DNA from: Sphingobacteriales bacterium | GTDB lineage: Bacteria > Bacteroidota > Bacteroidia > Chitinophagales > Chitinophagaceae | Assembly (NCBI GenBank): GCA_003963365.1 | Contig: RXJG01000001.1 | Coordinates: forward strand, 477,676-541,675 | Direction of reading: 5' to 3' | Length of the DNA stretch: 64,000 nucleotides | Part shown: piece after piece, positions 51,651 to 61,685 of the stretch | Position numbering within the stretch: the first letter of the stretch is position 1 | Layout: each line of letters opens with the position of its first letter | Translations under genes and position numbers: made by a program | The notes under the pieces: model-generated | What the model saw: the letters and a program-made list of their open reading frames with translations, nothing else | Told to the model about the DNA's origin: nothing | Database searches by the model: none

Positions 51651-51740
51651 TGTGCCCCTTGTGAAAACACTTTGTGCTCTTAGTGGTAAAGTTTTTTCAA
51701 CCACAAAGGGCACTGAGAAGGCACAAAGAACACAAAGAAA
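51651..51740. repeat. CACAAAG-type dispersed repeat, copy 2
   Basis: Arms TTGTGAAAACACTTTGTGCT and a right arm with ACCACAAAGGGCACTGAGAA then GGCACAAAGAACACAAAG face each other. It lies between parE and the DUF1835 gene and is related to 9845-9940. Confidence 0.7.
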
Positions 51741-51754
51741 ATTATATAAAAGTT

Positions 51755-52591
51755 ATGATTCATATAGTTTTTAATGAAGCGGATGTAAAAGTTTTACAGG
51801 AAGCGATTGGATTAGATGAAACGATGCAGGGTGAAGTACTGCAGGTGAAAGATGAATATGCAGTTGGACCGATTGCCAATATTTATGCAGAAGAAGGAAT
51901 TGAAACAAGAAAGCAATGGTGGAGAGAGGTGTTGGCCGGAGGGGATTATGCCGGTAAGGTTGATACGGATGAAGTGGATGATATTAAGCTGGTGAATGAA
52001 TTAAAGGCAAAGCTTACTGAGAATGCTGATGAGATACTTTGGATTTGGGCGGCTCAGAACAAGCATGATGTGAGCGGTTATTACTGGCTGATGAGCCAGT
52101 TGAAAGATTTCCAGGGCAGCGTATTTATTCTTTATCTCAACAATCTTCCGTTCATTAATGAGAAAGGAAATATCTTTTATCCTGAGTGGTTGCATACCAT
52201 TCCGGCAAAAGAGTTTTTGAAAGCGAGGAAACTGGCCAGAGAAATTACCTTAAGTGAATTTGAAGTAGATCCTGACATCTGGCAAAAACTCTGTGAAGAA
52301 AATAAAGGCGTTCGTTTACTGGAAGGAGGAAAGAAATTAGTGCAGGAAGATTATGATTTCTATGATGGTGAGTTAAAGAGATACATTACAGGTGATTGGC
52401 AAAAGGCCAGCAAGATCATTCATAACTTTTTGCATAAAGCAAAACATACCACAGGCGATGCTTATTTATTATGGAGATTAAAGGGAATGATCAGCGAAGG
52501 TGTATTTGATGTGCAGGGAGAAGTGGCCAGGATGAAGGATTTTGAACTGAAGCAAAAAGCAAAACAGGAAGAAAGTATCAATGCTGAATGA
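51755..52591 (+). CDS. DUF1835 domain protein
   Basis: 278 aa from the ATG at 51755 (MIHIVFNEADVKVLQEAIG); the longer ORF upstream reads through repeat DNA. The N-terminal ~140 residues match the DUF1835 fold, in which the first strand and a helix pair (HIVFNEADVKVL, IWAAQNKHDVSGYYWLMSQL) resemble a Rossmann-like module. The C-terminal part (DFYDGELKRYITGDWQKASKIIHNFLHKAKHTTGDAYLLWRL) is a helical DUF3658-like stretch, rich in Lys. It has no known function. It lies between parE and parC, but repeats and a hairpin flank it, so it may be transcribed separately. Confidence 0.75.
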   Translation: MIHIVFNEADVKVLQEAIGLDETMQGEVLQVKDEYAVGPIANIYAEEGIETRKQWWREVLAGGDYAGKVDTDEVDDIKLVNELKAKLTENADEILWIWAAQNKHDVSGYYWLMSQLKDFQGSVFILYLNNLPFINEKGNIFYPEWLHTIPAKEFLKARKLAREITLSEFEVDPDIWQKLCEENKGVRLLEGGKKLVQEDYDFYDGELKRYITGDWQKASKIIHNFLHKAKHTTGDAYLLWRLKGMISEGVFDVQGEVARMKDFELKQKAKQEESINAE

Positions 52592-52600
52592 TGAATTTTA

Positions 52601-52628
52601 AATGTTGAATGAATAATAATTCAACATT
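52601..52628. repeat. 10-bp inverted repeat before parC
   Basis: AATGTTGAAT pairs perfectly with ATTCAACATT around an 8-base loop, amid further filler (ATGATGAATTTTAAATG). It could act as a terminator or an mRNA processing signal between the DUF1835 gene and parC. Confidence 0.6.
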
Positions 52629-52656
52629 CATCATTTGACATTCAAAATAATTTTTA

Positions 52657-55176
52657 ATGAGTGCAGCTAAAAATAAACTAAAAGATTTATTAGAGAATGA
52701 AGGAGGAATCCAGGGCCAGTACAAAACATGGTTTTTGGACTATGCTTCCTATGTAATATTGGAACGTGCCGTACCAGCAGTGGAAGATGGTTTAAAGCCG
52801 GTACAACGCCGTATTCTTCATGCGATGAAGGAGATGGATGATGGCCGTTTTAATAAAGTGGCAAACATTATTGGTCAATCCATGCAGTATCACCCGCATG
52901 GTGATGCCAGTATTGGGGATGCGCTGGTGAATATGGGTCAAAAAGATTTGCTGATTGAAACACAGGGTAACTGGGGTGATGTTCGTACTGGTGATGATGC
53001 AGCCGCTCCACGTTATATTGAAGCAAGACTTAGCAAGTTTGCGTTAGATGTTGCCTTCAACAATAAAACCACCGAGTGGGCTTTAAGTTATGACGGCCGT
53101 AAGAACGAACCGGTGACATTGCCTATGAAGTTTCCTTTGCTGCTGGCACAGGGAGCAGAAGGTATTGCGGTTGGCCTGGCCACAAAAATTCTCCCACATA
53201 ATTTTTGCGAACTGATAGAAGCCTCCATAAAATATTTGCGTGGTAAACGCTTTGAACTCATTCCCGATTTTCAAACTGGTGGAATGATTGATGCCACCAA
53301 TTATAATGATGGCAAACGTGGTGGTAAGGTAAGAGTAAGAGTGCATATTGAAGAGGTGGATAAGAAAACATTGCTGATCAAAGATGTACCATATGGAGTT
53401 ACTACTTCCTCATTGATTGATTCTATTATCAAAGCCAATGACCAGGGAAAAATAAAAATCAAAAAAGTAACGGATAATACAGCTAAGGATGTAGAAATTC
53501 AAATTGATTTGGCACCGGGTATTTCCCCGGATATTACGATTGACGCATTATATGCCTTTACTGATTGTGAAGTGTCCATTTCACCCAATGCCTGTGTAAT
53601 TGTAGAACAAAAACCCCAGTTTATCGGTGTGGCAGAATTGCTTAAACTTTCTGCTGATCAAACTAAAGAATTGCTGAAGAAAGAACTGGAGATCAAGCTG
53701 GCTGAGTTACAGGAAAAATGGCATTACACTTCTTTAGAAAAAATATTTTTTGAAGAAAAGATATACAAAGAGCTGGAGAAGAAACATGCTACCTGGGATA
53801 AAGTAATTGAAGCAATAGGAGATGCGTTTAAACCATTCCGTAAACAGTTGAGGAGAGATATTACCAGGGAAGATATTATTAAGCTGACGGAAAAACCTGT
53901 TCGCCGTATCTATCGTTTGGATATCGATGAACTGAATGAGCAAATCAAAGGACTGGAGGCGGACATTAAACAGGTGAAACATGATTTGGCTAACCTCGTT
54001 GATTTTGCTGTAGCGTATTATGAAAACTTACTGAAGAAATATGGCAAAGGCCGTGAACGTAAGACAGAAATCAAACTGTTTGAAACCGTTCAGGCTAAAG
54101 CAGTGGCTATAGCCAATACTAAGTTGTATGTAAACCGGGAGGATGGTTTTGTTGGCACCTCATTAAAGAAAGATGAGTTTGTTGCTGATTGTTCTGATTT
54201 GGACGATGTGATTGTGTTTACCAAACGTGGTATTATGAAAGTAGTGAAGGTGCAGGACAAAGCATATATTGGTAAGGACATTTTACATGTAGCCATATTT
54301 CAGAAGAACGATGAACGCACTACCTACAATATGATTTATGTAGATGGGAAAACCGGTGTGAGTTATGCCAAACGTTTTAATGTAACGGGGGTAACAAGAG
54401 AAAAAGAATATGATTTAACGAAAGGTGATGATAAGAGTAAAGTTCATTACTTCACGGCTAATCCAAATGGTGAAGCAGAAGTAGTGAAGATAAATTTAAG
54501 TCCGAGCTCCAGTGCCAGAAATAAAGAACTGGAATTTTATTTTGAATCACTGGAGATAAAAGGCCGCAGCAGTATGGGTAACCAGGTAACGAAATACCCA
54601 ATTAAATCTGTTAAGTTAAAAGAAGCTGGCAAATCAACTTTAAGCGGACGTAAACTATGGTTTGATGACCAGTTTGGAAGATTAAATACCGAAGAGAAAG
54701 GTCAGTACCTCGGAAGCTTCCAGCCGGAAGAACAAATACTGGTGGTTTACCGTGATGGTAACTATGAAATTACTGACCAGGAGTTAACACAAAAGTTAGA
54801 CCCCGAAAATGTCATCTTCATTGAAAAATTTAACCCGGAGAAAATTATTACGGCTGTTTACTTAGATAATGACAAATACCAGTACAACGTAAAACGCTTC
54901 AGGATTGAAACAACAACGTTGAAGAATAAATTCTTCTTTATTAAAGAAGGGGAAGGTAATTATGTAGAAACGGTAACTACAGCAGAAGAACCTATATTGG
55001 CGATGCAAAGTGGCAGAGGTGCACAGATAAGAAGAGCTAAGATTAAAATTGCAAAGGTAGCCGAAGTAATGGGATGGAAAGCCGTAGGAGCTAAGCTGGC
55101 TGATTATAATAAGAGTATTGAGATGGAATGGCAAAATCCGAAGGAAGAAGATAAGCAGGGTGAGTTGTTTGAATAA
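52657..55176 (+). CDS. parC: DNA topoisomerase IV subunit A
   Basis: 839 aa. The breakage-reunion domain comes first: YASYVILERAVPAVEDGLKPVQRRILHAM, YHPHGDASIGDALVNM and TGDDAAAPRYIEARLS, in which Tyr120 is the catalytic residue. A C-terminal beta-pinwheel starts near residue 490. The last residues (EEDKQGELFE) are acidic. With ParE it makes and reseals double-strand breaks to unlink chromosomes. The region around residues 425-470 is a coiled-coil tower (NEQIKGLEADIKQVKHDLANL). Length and sequence are normal for the phylum. Confidence 0.94.
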   Translation: MSAAKNKLKDLLENEGGIQGQYKTWFLDYASYVILERAVPAVEDGLKPVQRRILHAMKEMDDGRFNKVANIIGQSMQYHPHGDASIGDALVNMGQKDLLIETQGNWGDVRTGDDAAAPRYIEARLSKFALDVAFNNKTTEWALSYDGRKNEPVTLPMKFPLLLAQGAEGIAVGLATKILPHNFCELIEASIKYLRGKRFELIPDFQTGGMIDATNYNDGKRGGKVRVRVHIEEVDKKTLLIKDVPYGVTTSSLIDSIIKANDQGKIKIKKVTDNTAKDVEIQIDLAPGISPDITIDALYAFTDCEVSISPNACVIVEQKPQFIGVAELLKLSADQTKELLKKELEIKLAELQEKWHYTSLEKIFFEEKIYKELEKKHATWDKVIEAIGDAFKPFRKQLRRDITREDIIKLTEKPVRRIYRLDIDELNEQIKGLEADIKQVKHDLANLVDFAVAYYENLLKKYGKGRERKTEIKLFETVQAKAVAIANTKLYVNREDGFVGTSLKKDEFVADCSDLDDVIVFTKRGIMKVVKVQDKAYIGKDILHVAIFQKNDERTTYNMIYVDGKTGVSYAKRFNVTGVTREKEYDLTKGDDKSKVHYFTANPNGEAEVVKINLSPSSSARNKELEFYFESLEIKGRSSMGNQVTKYPIKSVKLKEAGKSTLSGRKLWFDDQFGRLNTEEKGQYLGSFQPEEQILVVYRDGNYEITDQELTQKLDPENVIFIEKFNPEKIITAVYLDNDKYQYNVKRFRIETTTLKNKFFFIKEGEGNYVETVTTAEEPILAMQSGRGAQIRRAKIKIAKVAEVMGWKAVGAKLADYNKSIEMEWQNPKEEDKQGELFE

Positions 55177-55197
55177 CCCGCTGCTACTTGCAATGCA

Positions 55198-55259
55198 GAT
55201 GAAAGGATTGCGACGCAACAGTTGATGCCATGAAATACATTAGCTGGTATCATCATTTT
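55198..55259 (+). repeat. GATGAAAGG dispersed element, copy 2
   Basis: The first 23 bases are identical to 22343-22365, and GGTATCATCATTTT ends both copies. The middle differs. It lies between parC and the thioredoxin gene. Confidence 0.8.
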
Positions 55260-55290
55260 ATTCTGGTTCAACTACGCAACAACTCATCAG

Positions 55291-55323
55291 CAGATTGCCA
55301 CGTCGTTCCTCCCCGCAATGACG
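55291..55323 (-). repeat. CGTCAYTGCGAGG dispersed repeat, copy 2
   Basis: Minus strand CGTCATTGCGGGGAGGAACG then ACGTGGCAATCTG. Related to 48064-48090. Confidence 0.6.
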
Positions 55324-55343
55324 AACAAGAGATTAAAATAAAA

Positions 55344-55365
55344 AATCCCGCCAGTTGGCGGGATT
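55344..55365. terminator. Bidirectional terminator after trxA
   Basis: A 9-bp stem (AATCCCGCC / GGCGGGATT) with a 4-base loop. The minus strand continues with TTTTTATTTT, and the plus strand continues ACTTTTTT. Confidence 0.85.
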
Positions 55366-55386
55366 ACTTTTTTGATAAGTGCATAA

Positions 55387-55704
55387 TTAAATATGAGCTT
55401 CAATCTTTTTTACAAAATTTGCTTTGGGTTGTGCACCTACTAATTTATCAACCACTTTGCCCCCTTTTACAAAAAGGATAGCCGGAATAGAAGTAATACC
55501 ATAATTAATGCTGAGCTGCGGGTTATGGTCAACATTTACTTTACCTACGTTAACCTTTCCATCATATTCTTTGCTCAGTTCTTCAATAACAGGCCCGATT
55601 GCACGGCAGGGACCGCACCACTCAGCCCAAAAATCGATAACGGTTAATTTATCTGAAGCGATTACTTCTGTTTGAAAATTACCATCTGTGAATTCTTTTG
55701 CCAT
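55387..55704 (-). CDS. trxA: Thioredoxin
   Basis: 105 aa cytosolic thioredoxin. The active site [14 protein letters not shown] is at residues 25-38 (Cys30 and Cys33). Later motifs [30 protein letters not shown] include the cis-Pro. It has no signal peptide. It reduces protein disulphides with thioredoxin reductase, which is not in this window. A -7 box lies 45 bases upstream and a strong terminator follows, so it is monocistronic. Confidence 0.97.
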   Translation of the reverse strand: MAKEFTDGNFQTEVIASDKLTVIDFWAEWCGPCRAIGPVIEELSKEYDGKVNVGKVNVDHNPQLSINYGITSIPAILFVKGGKVVDKLVGAQPKANFVKKIEAHI

Positions 55705-55748
55705 AGTTTTATTTTACTTTTTTTGTTTTCAAGTTTGGTATAGAAATG

Positions 55749-55756
55749 CAAATTTA
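55749..55756 (-). promoter_or_regulatory. Candidate -7 box (TAAATTTG) for trxA
   Basis: Minus strand TAAATTTG matches TAnnTTTG. A TTT is seen about 18 bases upstream as a possible -33 element. Confidence 0.5.
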
Positions 55757-55823
55757 AGCCCAATCAGGTTAAAATGATGTTATGACATTTTCCACAGTAT
55801 GTTTACATCCCTAAATTGGTAAG

Positions 55824-57071
55824 CTAACCGACATTAGTTGCCAATTGGTCAGCAGCAGACTGCATTTTCTTCATGGGTTGCCAGCGAAAAAAAGTAAGTG
55901 ATCGCCATAGCCATTCCACCGGCCCATAGTTATAACGGCTTAGCCACCAGCGGGCAAAGATTGCCTGGATAACATATACTGCAAACCCAATTAAAATATT
56001 TACAGCCGGGCTGGTTTTTAAAAACAATCCTAATCCAAAATGATAAAATAATAAAACACCAAATAAGGTTTGTGAAACATAACTGGTTAATGCCATTTTA
56101 CCTACATAAGACAAAGGGAATAACCATTTCTGCCAGCGAACACGATACATGAGCATGGTTAAACCGGAAAGGTAGAAAATTGTTAAAAGGCTGTTACCCA
56201 CATCAAAAAGTGCAGAGAATAGAAAGTTGATGTAAGGGTTATTTTCCAATCCAAGTTTTAATGCCTGGTTAAGTGCAAACAGTGCAATGCTGAACAGGAT
56301 GATTCCTAATGTGATAAAGCCGCTTTTTTTGCAGATGCGTTTGATGATTGGTTTCGCTTCGTTCAAATTTTCAAACCATTTTTTTCTTCCGGCATAAGTA
56401 CCCAGCATAAAGAAACCAAGGGTGATATAAATTCTTCCACTGTTGAACTGAAAAGCAAATTTTGTTGATAAACCCTGCCAGTTATTTTTAACCATGTCAA
56501 TAAAAGAACCTCCTTTAATAACATCATAATATCGTTGTGCATCTTCATCCACAGGTGGAGGTGTATTGCCAGCCGGTGGTTTTTGTGTGAAATAATGAAT
56601 AACATCTATTATTCTGGCCGGAAGATTAAAGATGAGTAATAAAGCTATGATGAGTAACCAGCGGTTGCTGATATTTCTTGCAAACAACAGGATAAACCCC
56701 AGCGGAACGTAGATAGAAAGAATATCGCCTCTCCATAAGGCATGATGTATTAAACCGATAAAACCGAGAATCGCTAACCGCCATGCATACCGCCACACAA
56801 AACTGTCTTCCTTTTTTTGCAGGCTTTGCATTTGCAAAAAGAAACTTAACCCAAAAAGGAACGAAAAGAAAGTAAAGAACTTTCCAAAAACAAAGATGCC
56901 GTTAATAATACTTACTGCCTGGCTGCCTGCATCACTATACATTTGGTAAGCCTGCTGCGGTAACCCTGCCCCGGTATACCAATAAATAAAATGGGCGAAA
57001 ATAATTCCTAATAAAGCGAAGCCCCGAAGGGCATCCACGGTAACGATTCTGCTGGTAGTTTGTGCCTTCAT
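55824..57071 (-). CDS. DUF418 membrane protein
   Basis: 415 aa with about ten membrane segments. The start VTVDALRGFALLGIIFAHF is the diagnostic opening of the DUF418/acyltransferase-like group (VDxxRGFALLGI). The C-terminal half (FPLSYVGKMALTSYVSQTLFGVLLFYHFG, RWWLSRYNYGPVEWLWRSLTF) is the DUF418 domain itself. Members may transfer acyl groups, but the mechanism is not proven. It lies downstream of dnaE with a 122-base gap, and there is no separate promoter match that I see. Substrate unknown. Confidence 0.85.
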   Translation of the reverse strand: MKAQTTSRIVTVDALRGFALLGIIFAHFIYWYTGAGLPQQAYQMYSDAGSQAVSIINGIFVFGKFFTFFSFLFGLSFFLQMQSLQKKEDSFVWRYAWRLAILGFIGLIHHALWRGDILSIYVPLGFILLFARNISNRWLLIIALLLIFNLPARIIDVIHYFTQKPPAGNTPPPVDEDAQRYYDVIKGGSFIDMVKNNWQGLSTKFAFQFNSGRIYITLGFFMLGTYAGRKKWFENLNEAKPIIKRICKKSGFITLGIILFSIALFALNQALKLGLENNPYINFLFSALFDVGNSLLTIFYLSGLTMLMYRVRWQKWLFPLSYVGKMALTSYVSQTLFGVLLFYHFGLGLFLKTSPAVNILIGFAVYVIQAIFARWWLSRYNYGPVEWLWRSLTFFRWQPMKKMQSAADQLATNVG

Positions 57072-57193
57072 GGTTTAACTTTTACGCAAAGCTGCTGGTA
57101 AAAGTTACTGCAAAGGAGCTTATGGCGACGAACCGTTTATATAAAAGGACAAACTATGCTATTAAACAATCAGATAATTTGACAATTGGTTGT

Positions 57194-60100
57194 CTAGGTG
57201 GTCACTACATTCACTTCCATATCTGCATTATTAAGCAGGTAGTCAGATAACTCATCATTCATTTCAATTCCCTTTTCAACGGAGTAGAGGGTGATCTTGT
57301 GTTTGGCTTTTGAATCGGTGATATTAAACTTCAATCCTGTTTTGCCCGGATGACGTTTAATATTTTTTTCCATGAAGTTTATCATCTCGCTTGTTACCAT
57401 CATGGGATGAATTTCTAACTGCACCTGTTTGGTCATGGTTCGTTTGATGGTTTCTAATAAGCAAACACTGTTTACTTTAAATTCAAAATCTTTTTCGTTG
57501 TTCCATCTTGTTTTAAAACTTCCGGAAACAAATAATACATTGCCCGGTTGAAAATGGTCTTTAAACTTTACATAATCTTCGCCAAACAAGGGTATTTCCA
57601 TTTTACCGCTATAATCTTCGATTGCAAAAATGCCAAACTGTTTTCCATTGCGGCTGATACGGTGTTGTGCATCAGAAACCAATCCTGCCAAACGGAACTG
57701 ACGGAAAGGATTAGCATGAGTTAATACGGCTTCTTTAAACTCGTTGAAATTGGCGATAGTGGTAATACCATAATACGTCATTTCAAATTTAAAATTATCC
57801 AGCGGATGACCACTGATGAAGATGCCCATCACTTCTTTTTCATGGTCTAATATTTCCGTTAAAGACCATGGCATACAATCCGGCAATCGGGGAGGGGTAA
57901 TTTCAGGCATCTGCATATCGCCAAATAAAGTGTTGGCTGTTGAATTTGCCTGTGTATGAAATACGTTTCCAAATTTTATTACTCTTTCCAAACCCGTAAC
58001 TGTGTCGCCATCGGGTTTATAAAAATATTGTGCCCGGTGAAATTGTGTAAAGCAATCAAATGCACCGGCATACACCAAACTTTCCAATGTTTTTTTATTG
58101 ACAGAACGCTGGCTGACTCTTTTAATTAAATCAAATATTGTTGTATAAGGCCCTTTCTTTAGTCTTTCTTCAATAATGCTTTCAATGGCAGCTTCACCCA
58201 CACCTTTTAACCCACCTAATCCAAAACGGATTTCGCCTTTTTTATTTACCGCAAATCCTTTTAATGACTCATTGATGTCGGGCCCCAACACTTTTAGCCC
58301 CATACGGCGGCATTCTTCCATGAAAAAAGTAATTTTTTCAAGGGCTCCTGCATTGTTGAGTACCGCCGCCATATACTCACTGGGATAGTGTGCTTTTAAA
58401 TAAGCTGTTTGATATGCCACATATGCATAACAGGTAGAGTGTGATTTATTGAATGCATATTGGGCAAATGCTTCCCAATCCGTCCATATTTTTTCTAAAA
58501 CATCCGCGGGGTGATTTTTTGCGGTGGCGCCATCAATGAATTGTTTCTTCATTTTATCCAGCACCGCTTTCTGTTTTTTACCCATCGCTTTACGTAACAC
58601 ATCCGCATCGCCTTTACTAAAACCGGCAAGTTTTTGGCTCAGCAGCATCACCTGCTCCTGGTACACCGTTATACCATACGTTTCTTCCAGGAATTCCTGC
58701 ATATCGGGTAAGTCGTAGGTGATGGGTTCACGTCCATGCTTACGGTCAATAAAGTTGGGAATGTATGCCAACGGGCCGGGCCGGTACAATGCGTTCATCG
58801 CAATTAAATCATCAAAACGGTCGGGCTTTAACTCACGCAGGTATTTTTGCATACCGGCACTTTCAAACTGGAATGTACCATTTGTTTCGCCACGTTGATA
58901 AAGATGAAATGTTTTTTCATCATCCAATGGAATGGCATCAATATCTATTTCAATACCATGATTGAATTTGATTAGCTCCAGTGCATTTTTAATGATGGTG
59001 AGAGTTTTCAAACCCAGGAAGTCCATCTTTATTACACCTGCTTCTTCAATAATATTCCCTTCAATTTGTGTAACCCACAAATCAGAATCTTTGGCAGTAG
59101 CAACCGGAATTAATTCCGTTAAATCTTTTGGAGCGATGATGATTCCTGCTGCATGGATACCTGTATTGCGAACAGAACCTTCCAATATCTCAGCTTCATG
59201 CAATACTTTACTTTCTAATGAATCATTGTTATATATCTCACGAATTTTTCTTACCAGTTCTAAATCATCAGGACCAAGACCATCTCTTTCCGCTAATGAT
59301 TTCTCACCTTCTTTTGCATTTAAAGGTGCATGTAACACCCTTCTTAATTCTATACCGGGTCGTTCAGGAACTAATTTGGCCAGCGCATTTGATTCAGGCA
59401 ACGGTAAGTCCATTACACGGGCTACATCTTTAATACTCATCTTTGCCGCCATGGTACCGTAGGTGATAATTTGCGCCACCTGGTTCTTACCATATTTGTC
59501 TACTACATAATCAATCACTTTCTGACGACCTTCGTCATCAAAGTCCGTATCAATATCTGGCATTGACTTACGGTCGGGGTTAAGAAAACGCTCAAACAGC
59601 AGGTTGTATTTAATCGGATCGATGTTAGTAATACCAATACAATAAGCCACCACCGAACCGGCTGCAGAACCACGACCGGGACCAATATAAACACCTTTAT
59701 CCCTGCCTGCTTTTATAAAATCACTTACAATTAAGAAGTAACCGGCAAAACCCATTGTTTTAACGGTGAATAATTCAAAGTTGATCCGCTCTTCTAATTC
59801 AGGGGTAATTTCATTGTAGCGTTTATGCGCACCTTCCCATGTTATATGTTTCAGATATTCCCATTGATTCAAATTAGCATCACTGTGAATTTGAAATTCT
59901 TTTGGAATAGGGAAGGCGGGCAGAAGAATATCTCTTTTTAAATCGAGCAAATCAACTTTATCAACGATTTCATTTGTATTATCAATTGCTTCGGGTAAAT
60001 CATCAAACACAACGCTCATTTCCTTTGTCGTTTTAAAATAAAACTGGTCGTTAGGAAAACCGAAGCGTTTGTTTTTTACATGTATATCATCATCACTGAA

Positions 60101-60832
60101 TTCCCGCAGGGCGGGAGTAGATAGTTTTTCACCGGTGTTGATGCAAAGCAAAATATCATGGGCATTAAAATCTGTCTGGTCTACATAATGCGAATCGTTT
60201 GATGCAATCACTTTTACATTATACTTCCTGGCAAACTTCAACAGCACGGCATTTACTTTATCCTGCTCAGCCAACCCATGCCGTTGTAACTCCACATAAT
60301 AATCTTTCTGAAAAATATTGAGCCACCATTTGAATTCATTCTCAGCCTCTTCTTCTCCTTTGTATAATATGGCCTGTGGTACCATTGCACCGAGGCAACA
60401 GGTAGTTGCAATCAATCCTTCATGGTAACGATGGATGAGTTCTTTATCAATACGGGGATATTTGCTGTACATCCCTTCAATGTAGCCAAGCGATGTAAGT
60501 TTAACAAGGTTCTTATACCCAATTTCATTTTTGGCTAAAAGAATTTGATGGCAACGTGGATCTTTTTCTTCTTTAGAAAATGTTTTTTTATGACGGTTTT
60601 CTGTAATGTAAAATTCACAGCCCACAATAGGTTTAACTTTTGGCTTGCCATCTTCACCTTTATGATTGTAGGCTTCTTTTACAAATTCAAAAACGCCAAA
60701 CATATTGCCATGATCAGATATGGCTAATGCCGGCATTCCATCATTAATCGCTTTTTTATATAAGCTTTGAATGGAGGCGGCTCCATCCAATAAAGAAAAT
60801 TGTGTGTGTACGTGTAAATGTGAAAACTTCAT
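57194..60832 (-). CDS. dnaE: DNA polymerase III alpha subunit
   Basis: 1212 aa, the usual DnaE1 size. N-terminal PHP domain (FSHLHVHTQFSLLDGA near residue 3-18; AISDHGNMFGVFEFV; DSHYVDQTDFNAHDILLCI). The catalytic polymerase C core follows: GPGRGSAAGSVVAYCIGI, MPDIDTDFDDEGR (near residue 420-432, the metal aspartates), ALYRPGPLAYIPNF and GITVYQEQVMLL. After this come a helix-hairpin-helix region and an OB-type domain (FRLAGLVSDAQHRISRNGKQFGIFAIED). It is the replicative polymerase catalytic subunit. No other replisome gene is nearby. Confidence 0.97.
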   Translation of the reverse strand: MKFSHLHVHTQFSLLDGAASIQSLYKKAINDGMPALAISDHGNMFGVFEFVKEAYNHKGEDGKPKVKPIVGCEFYITENRHKKTFSKEEKDPRCHQILLAKNEIGYKNLVKLTSLGYIEGMYSKYPRIDKELIHRYHEGLIATTCCLGAMVPQAILYKGEEEAENEFKWWLNIFQKDYYVELQRHGLAEQDKVNAVLLKFARKYNVKVIASNDSHYVDQTDFNAHDILLCINTGEKLSTPALREFSDDDIHVKNKRFGFPNDQFYFKTTKEMSVVFDDLPEAIDNTNEIVDKVDLLDLKRDILLPAFPIPKEFQIHSDANLNQWEYLKHITWEGAHKRYNEITPELEERINFELFTVKTMGFAGYFLIVSDFIKAGRDKGVYIGPGRGSAAGSVVAYCIGITNIDPIKYNLLFERFLNPDRKSMPDIDTDFDDEGRQKVIDYVVDKYGKNQVAQIITYGTMAAKMSIKDVARVMDLPLPESNALAKLVPERPGIELRRVLHAPLNAKEGEKSLAERDGLGPDDLELVRKIREIYNNDSLESKVLHEAEILEGSVRNTGIHAAGIIIAPKDLTELIPVATAKDSDLWVTQIEGNIIEEAGVIKMDFLGLKTLTIIKNALELIKFNHGIEIDIDAIPLDDEKTFHLYQRGETNGTFQFESAGMQKYLRELKPDRFDDLIAMNALYRPGPLAYIPNFIDRKHGREPITYDLPDMQEFLEETYGITVYQEQVMLLSQKLAGFSKGDADVLRKAMGKKQKAVLDKMKKQFIDGATAKNHPADVLEKIWTDWEAFAQYAFNKSHSTCYAYVAYQTAYLKAHYPSEYMAAVLNNAGALEKITFFMEECRRMGLKVLGPDINESLKGFAVNKKGEIRFGLGGLKGVGEAAIESIIEERLKKGPYTTIFDLIKRVSQRSVNKKTLESLVYAGAFDCFTQFHRAQYFYKPDGDTVTGLERVIKFGNVFHTQANSTANTLFGDMQMPEITPPRLPDCMPWSLTEILDHEKEVMGIFISGHPLDNFKFEMTYYGITTIANFNEFKEAVLTHANPFRQFRLAGLVSDAQHRISRNGKQFGIFAIEDYSGKMEIPLFGEDYVKFKDHFQPGNVLFVSGSFKTRWNNEKDFEFKVNSVCLLETIKRTMTKQVQLEIHPMMVTSEMINFMEKNIKRHPGKTGLKFNITDSKAKHKITLYSVEKGIEMNDELSDYLLNNADMEVNVVTT

Positions 60833-61018
60833 ATCCTGGTTGCCCTTTACTAGTTGATTGTTGCAAGTTACTGGTTTCGGGGTTTGAAGATTTTAAAATT
60901 TAAGTTCCTGAAAATTGTTGTGGAAGGAATGTATATAAATCGTTTAATAATTTAAGGTTAATGTTACTCCTGTAAATTGTTTGGTGAACTGCGAAGGATA
61001 ACTAATTTTTGTCAACCG

Positions 61019-61684
61019 TCATTTGTCAACTTTCGCTGCAATCACCCCCCGTACAATTAAGTACTGGGCCAAAACATAGGTGCTCATAATGACAATACCT
61101 GCAAAAGGGAAAGATTGATAGAATTTATTGATGGCCAGTAATGAATCTGAAATCACAAAGAAAAAAGCCCCGGCAATATAAAATGTATAGGCAGATTTTT
61201 GAATTTGTTCATACAGGTTTATACATGCTGCCAGCATGGTGGATATAACTGCTGCATAGATGGCTACCGGTGTTGCTAATGCTCCCAGTTTTGGAAATAA
61301 AAACCAAACCATTCCAATGGCATAAACTGCTAATGGCAGTATTAACCACAAATTTTTCTTCAGATAAGAACCATGCTTAGAGGCTAACCTAAAAAAATAA
61401 ATAATATAAAAAACATGGGTGAGCAAAAAACAAATCAATCCGGGAATAAAATACTTGTCCCACATTAAAAAAACATCACCCAAAAAAGAAAAGAATAATC
61501 CAATTACAATAAGACGGATGGATGAAAATTTTCCGGGTGTGCTGCTGATTAATGCCAGCATAAGCAAAGGCATCAATAATGGCTTTGCATAAAACCGAAG
61601 CGATTCATTACCGGTAACAATGATTGATAAATCAGCTGCCACTGCTAACCAGAATAACAAAAAATAAATGGCAGACTTTTTCAT
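61019..61684 (-). CDS. Lysoplasmalogenase (YhhN/TMEM86 family)
   Basis: 221 aa with seven or eight membrane helices. Motifs typical of the YhhN family are FYAKPLLMPLLM, FLGDVFLMWDKYFIPGLICFLLTHVFYIIYF and GAFFFVISDSLLAINKFY. Family members cleave the vinyl-ether bond of lysoplasmalogens. Whether this organism makes plasmalogens is not shown by the sequence. It starts 1 base after the upstream HU/SPOR-like gene, so the two are probably cotranscribed and translationally linked. Confidence 0.88.
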   Translation of the reverse strand: MKKSAIYFLLFWLAVAADLSIIVTGNESLRFYAKPLLMPLLMLALISSTPGKFSSIRLIVIGLFFSFLGDVFLMWDKYFIPGLICFLLTHVFYIIYFFRLASKHGSYLKKNLWLILPLAVYAIGMVWFLFPKLGALATPVAIYAAVISTMLAACINLYEQIQKSAYTFYIAGAFFFVISDSLLAINKFYQSFPFAGIVIMSTYVLAQYLIVRGVIAAKVDK

Positions 61685-61685
61685 T

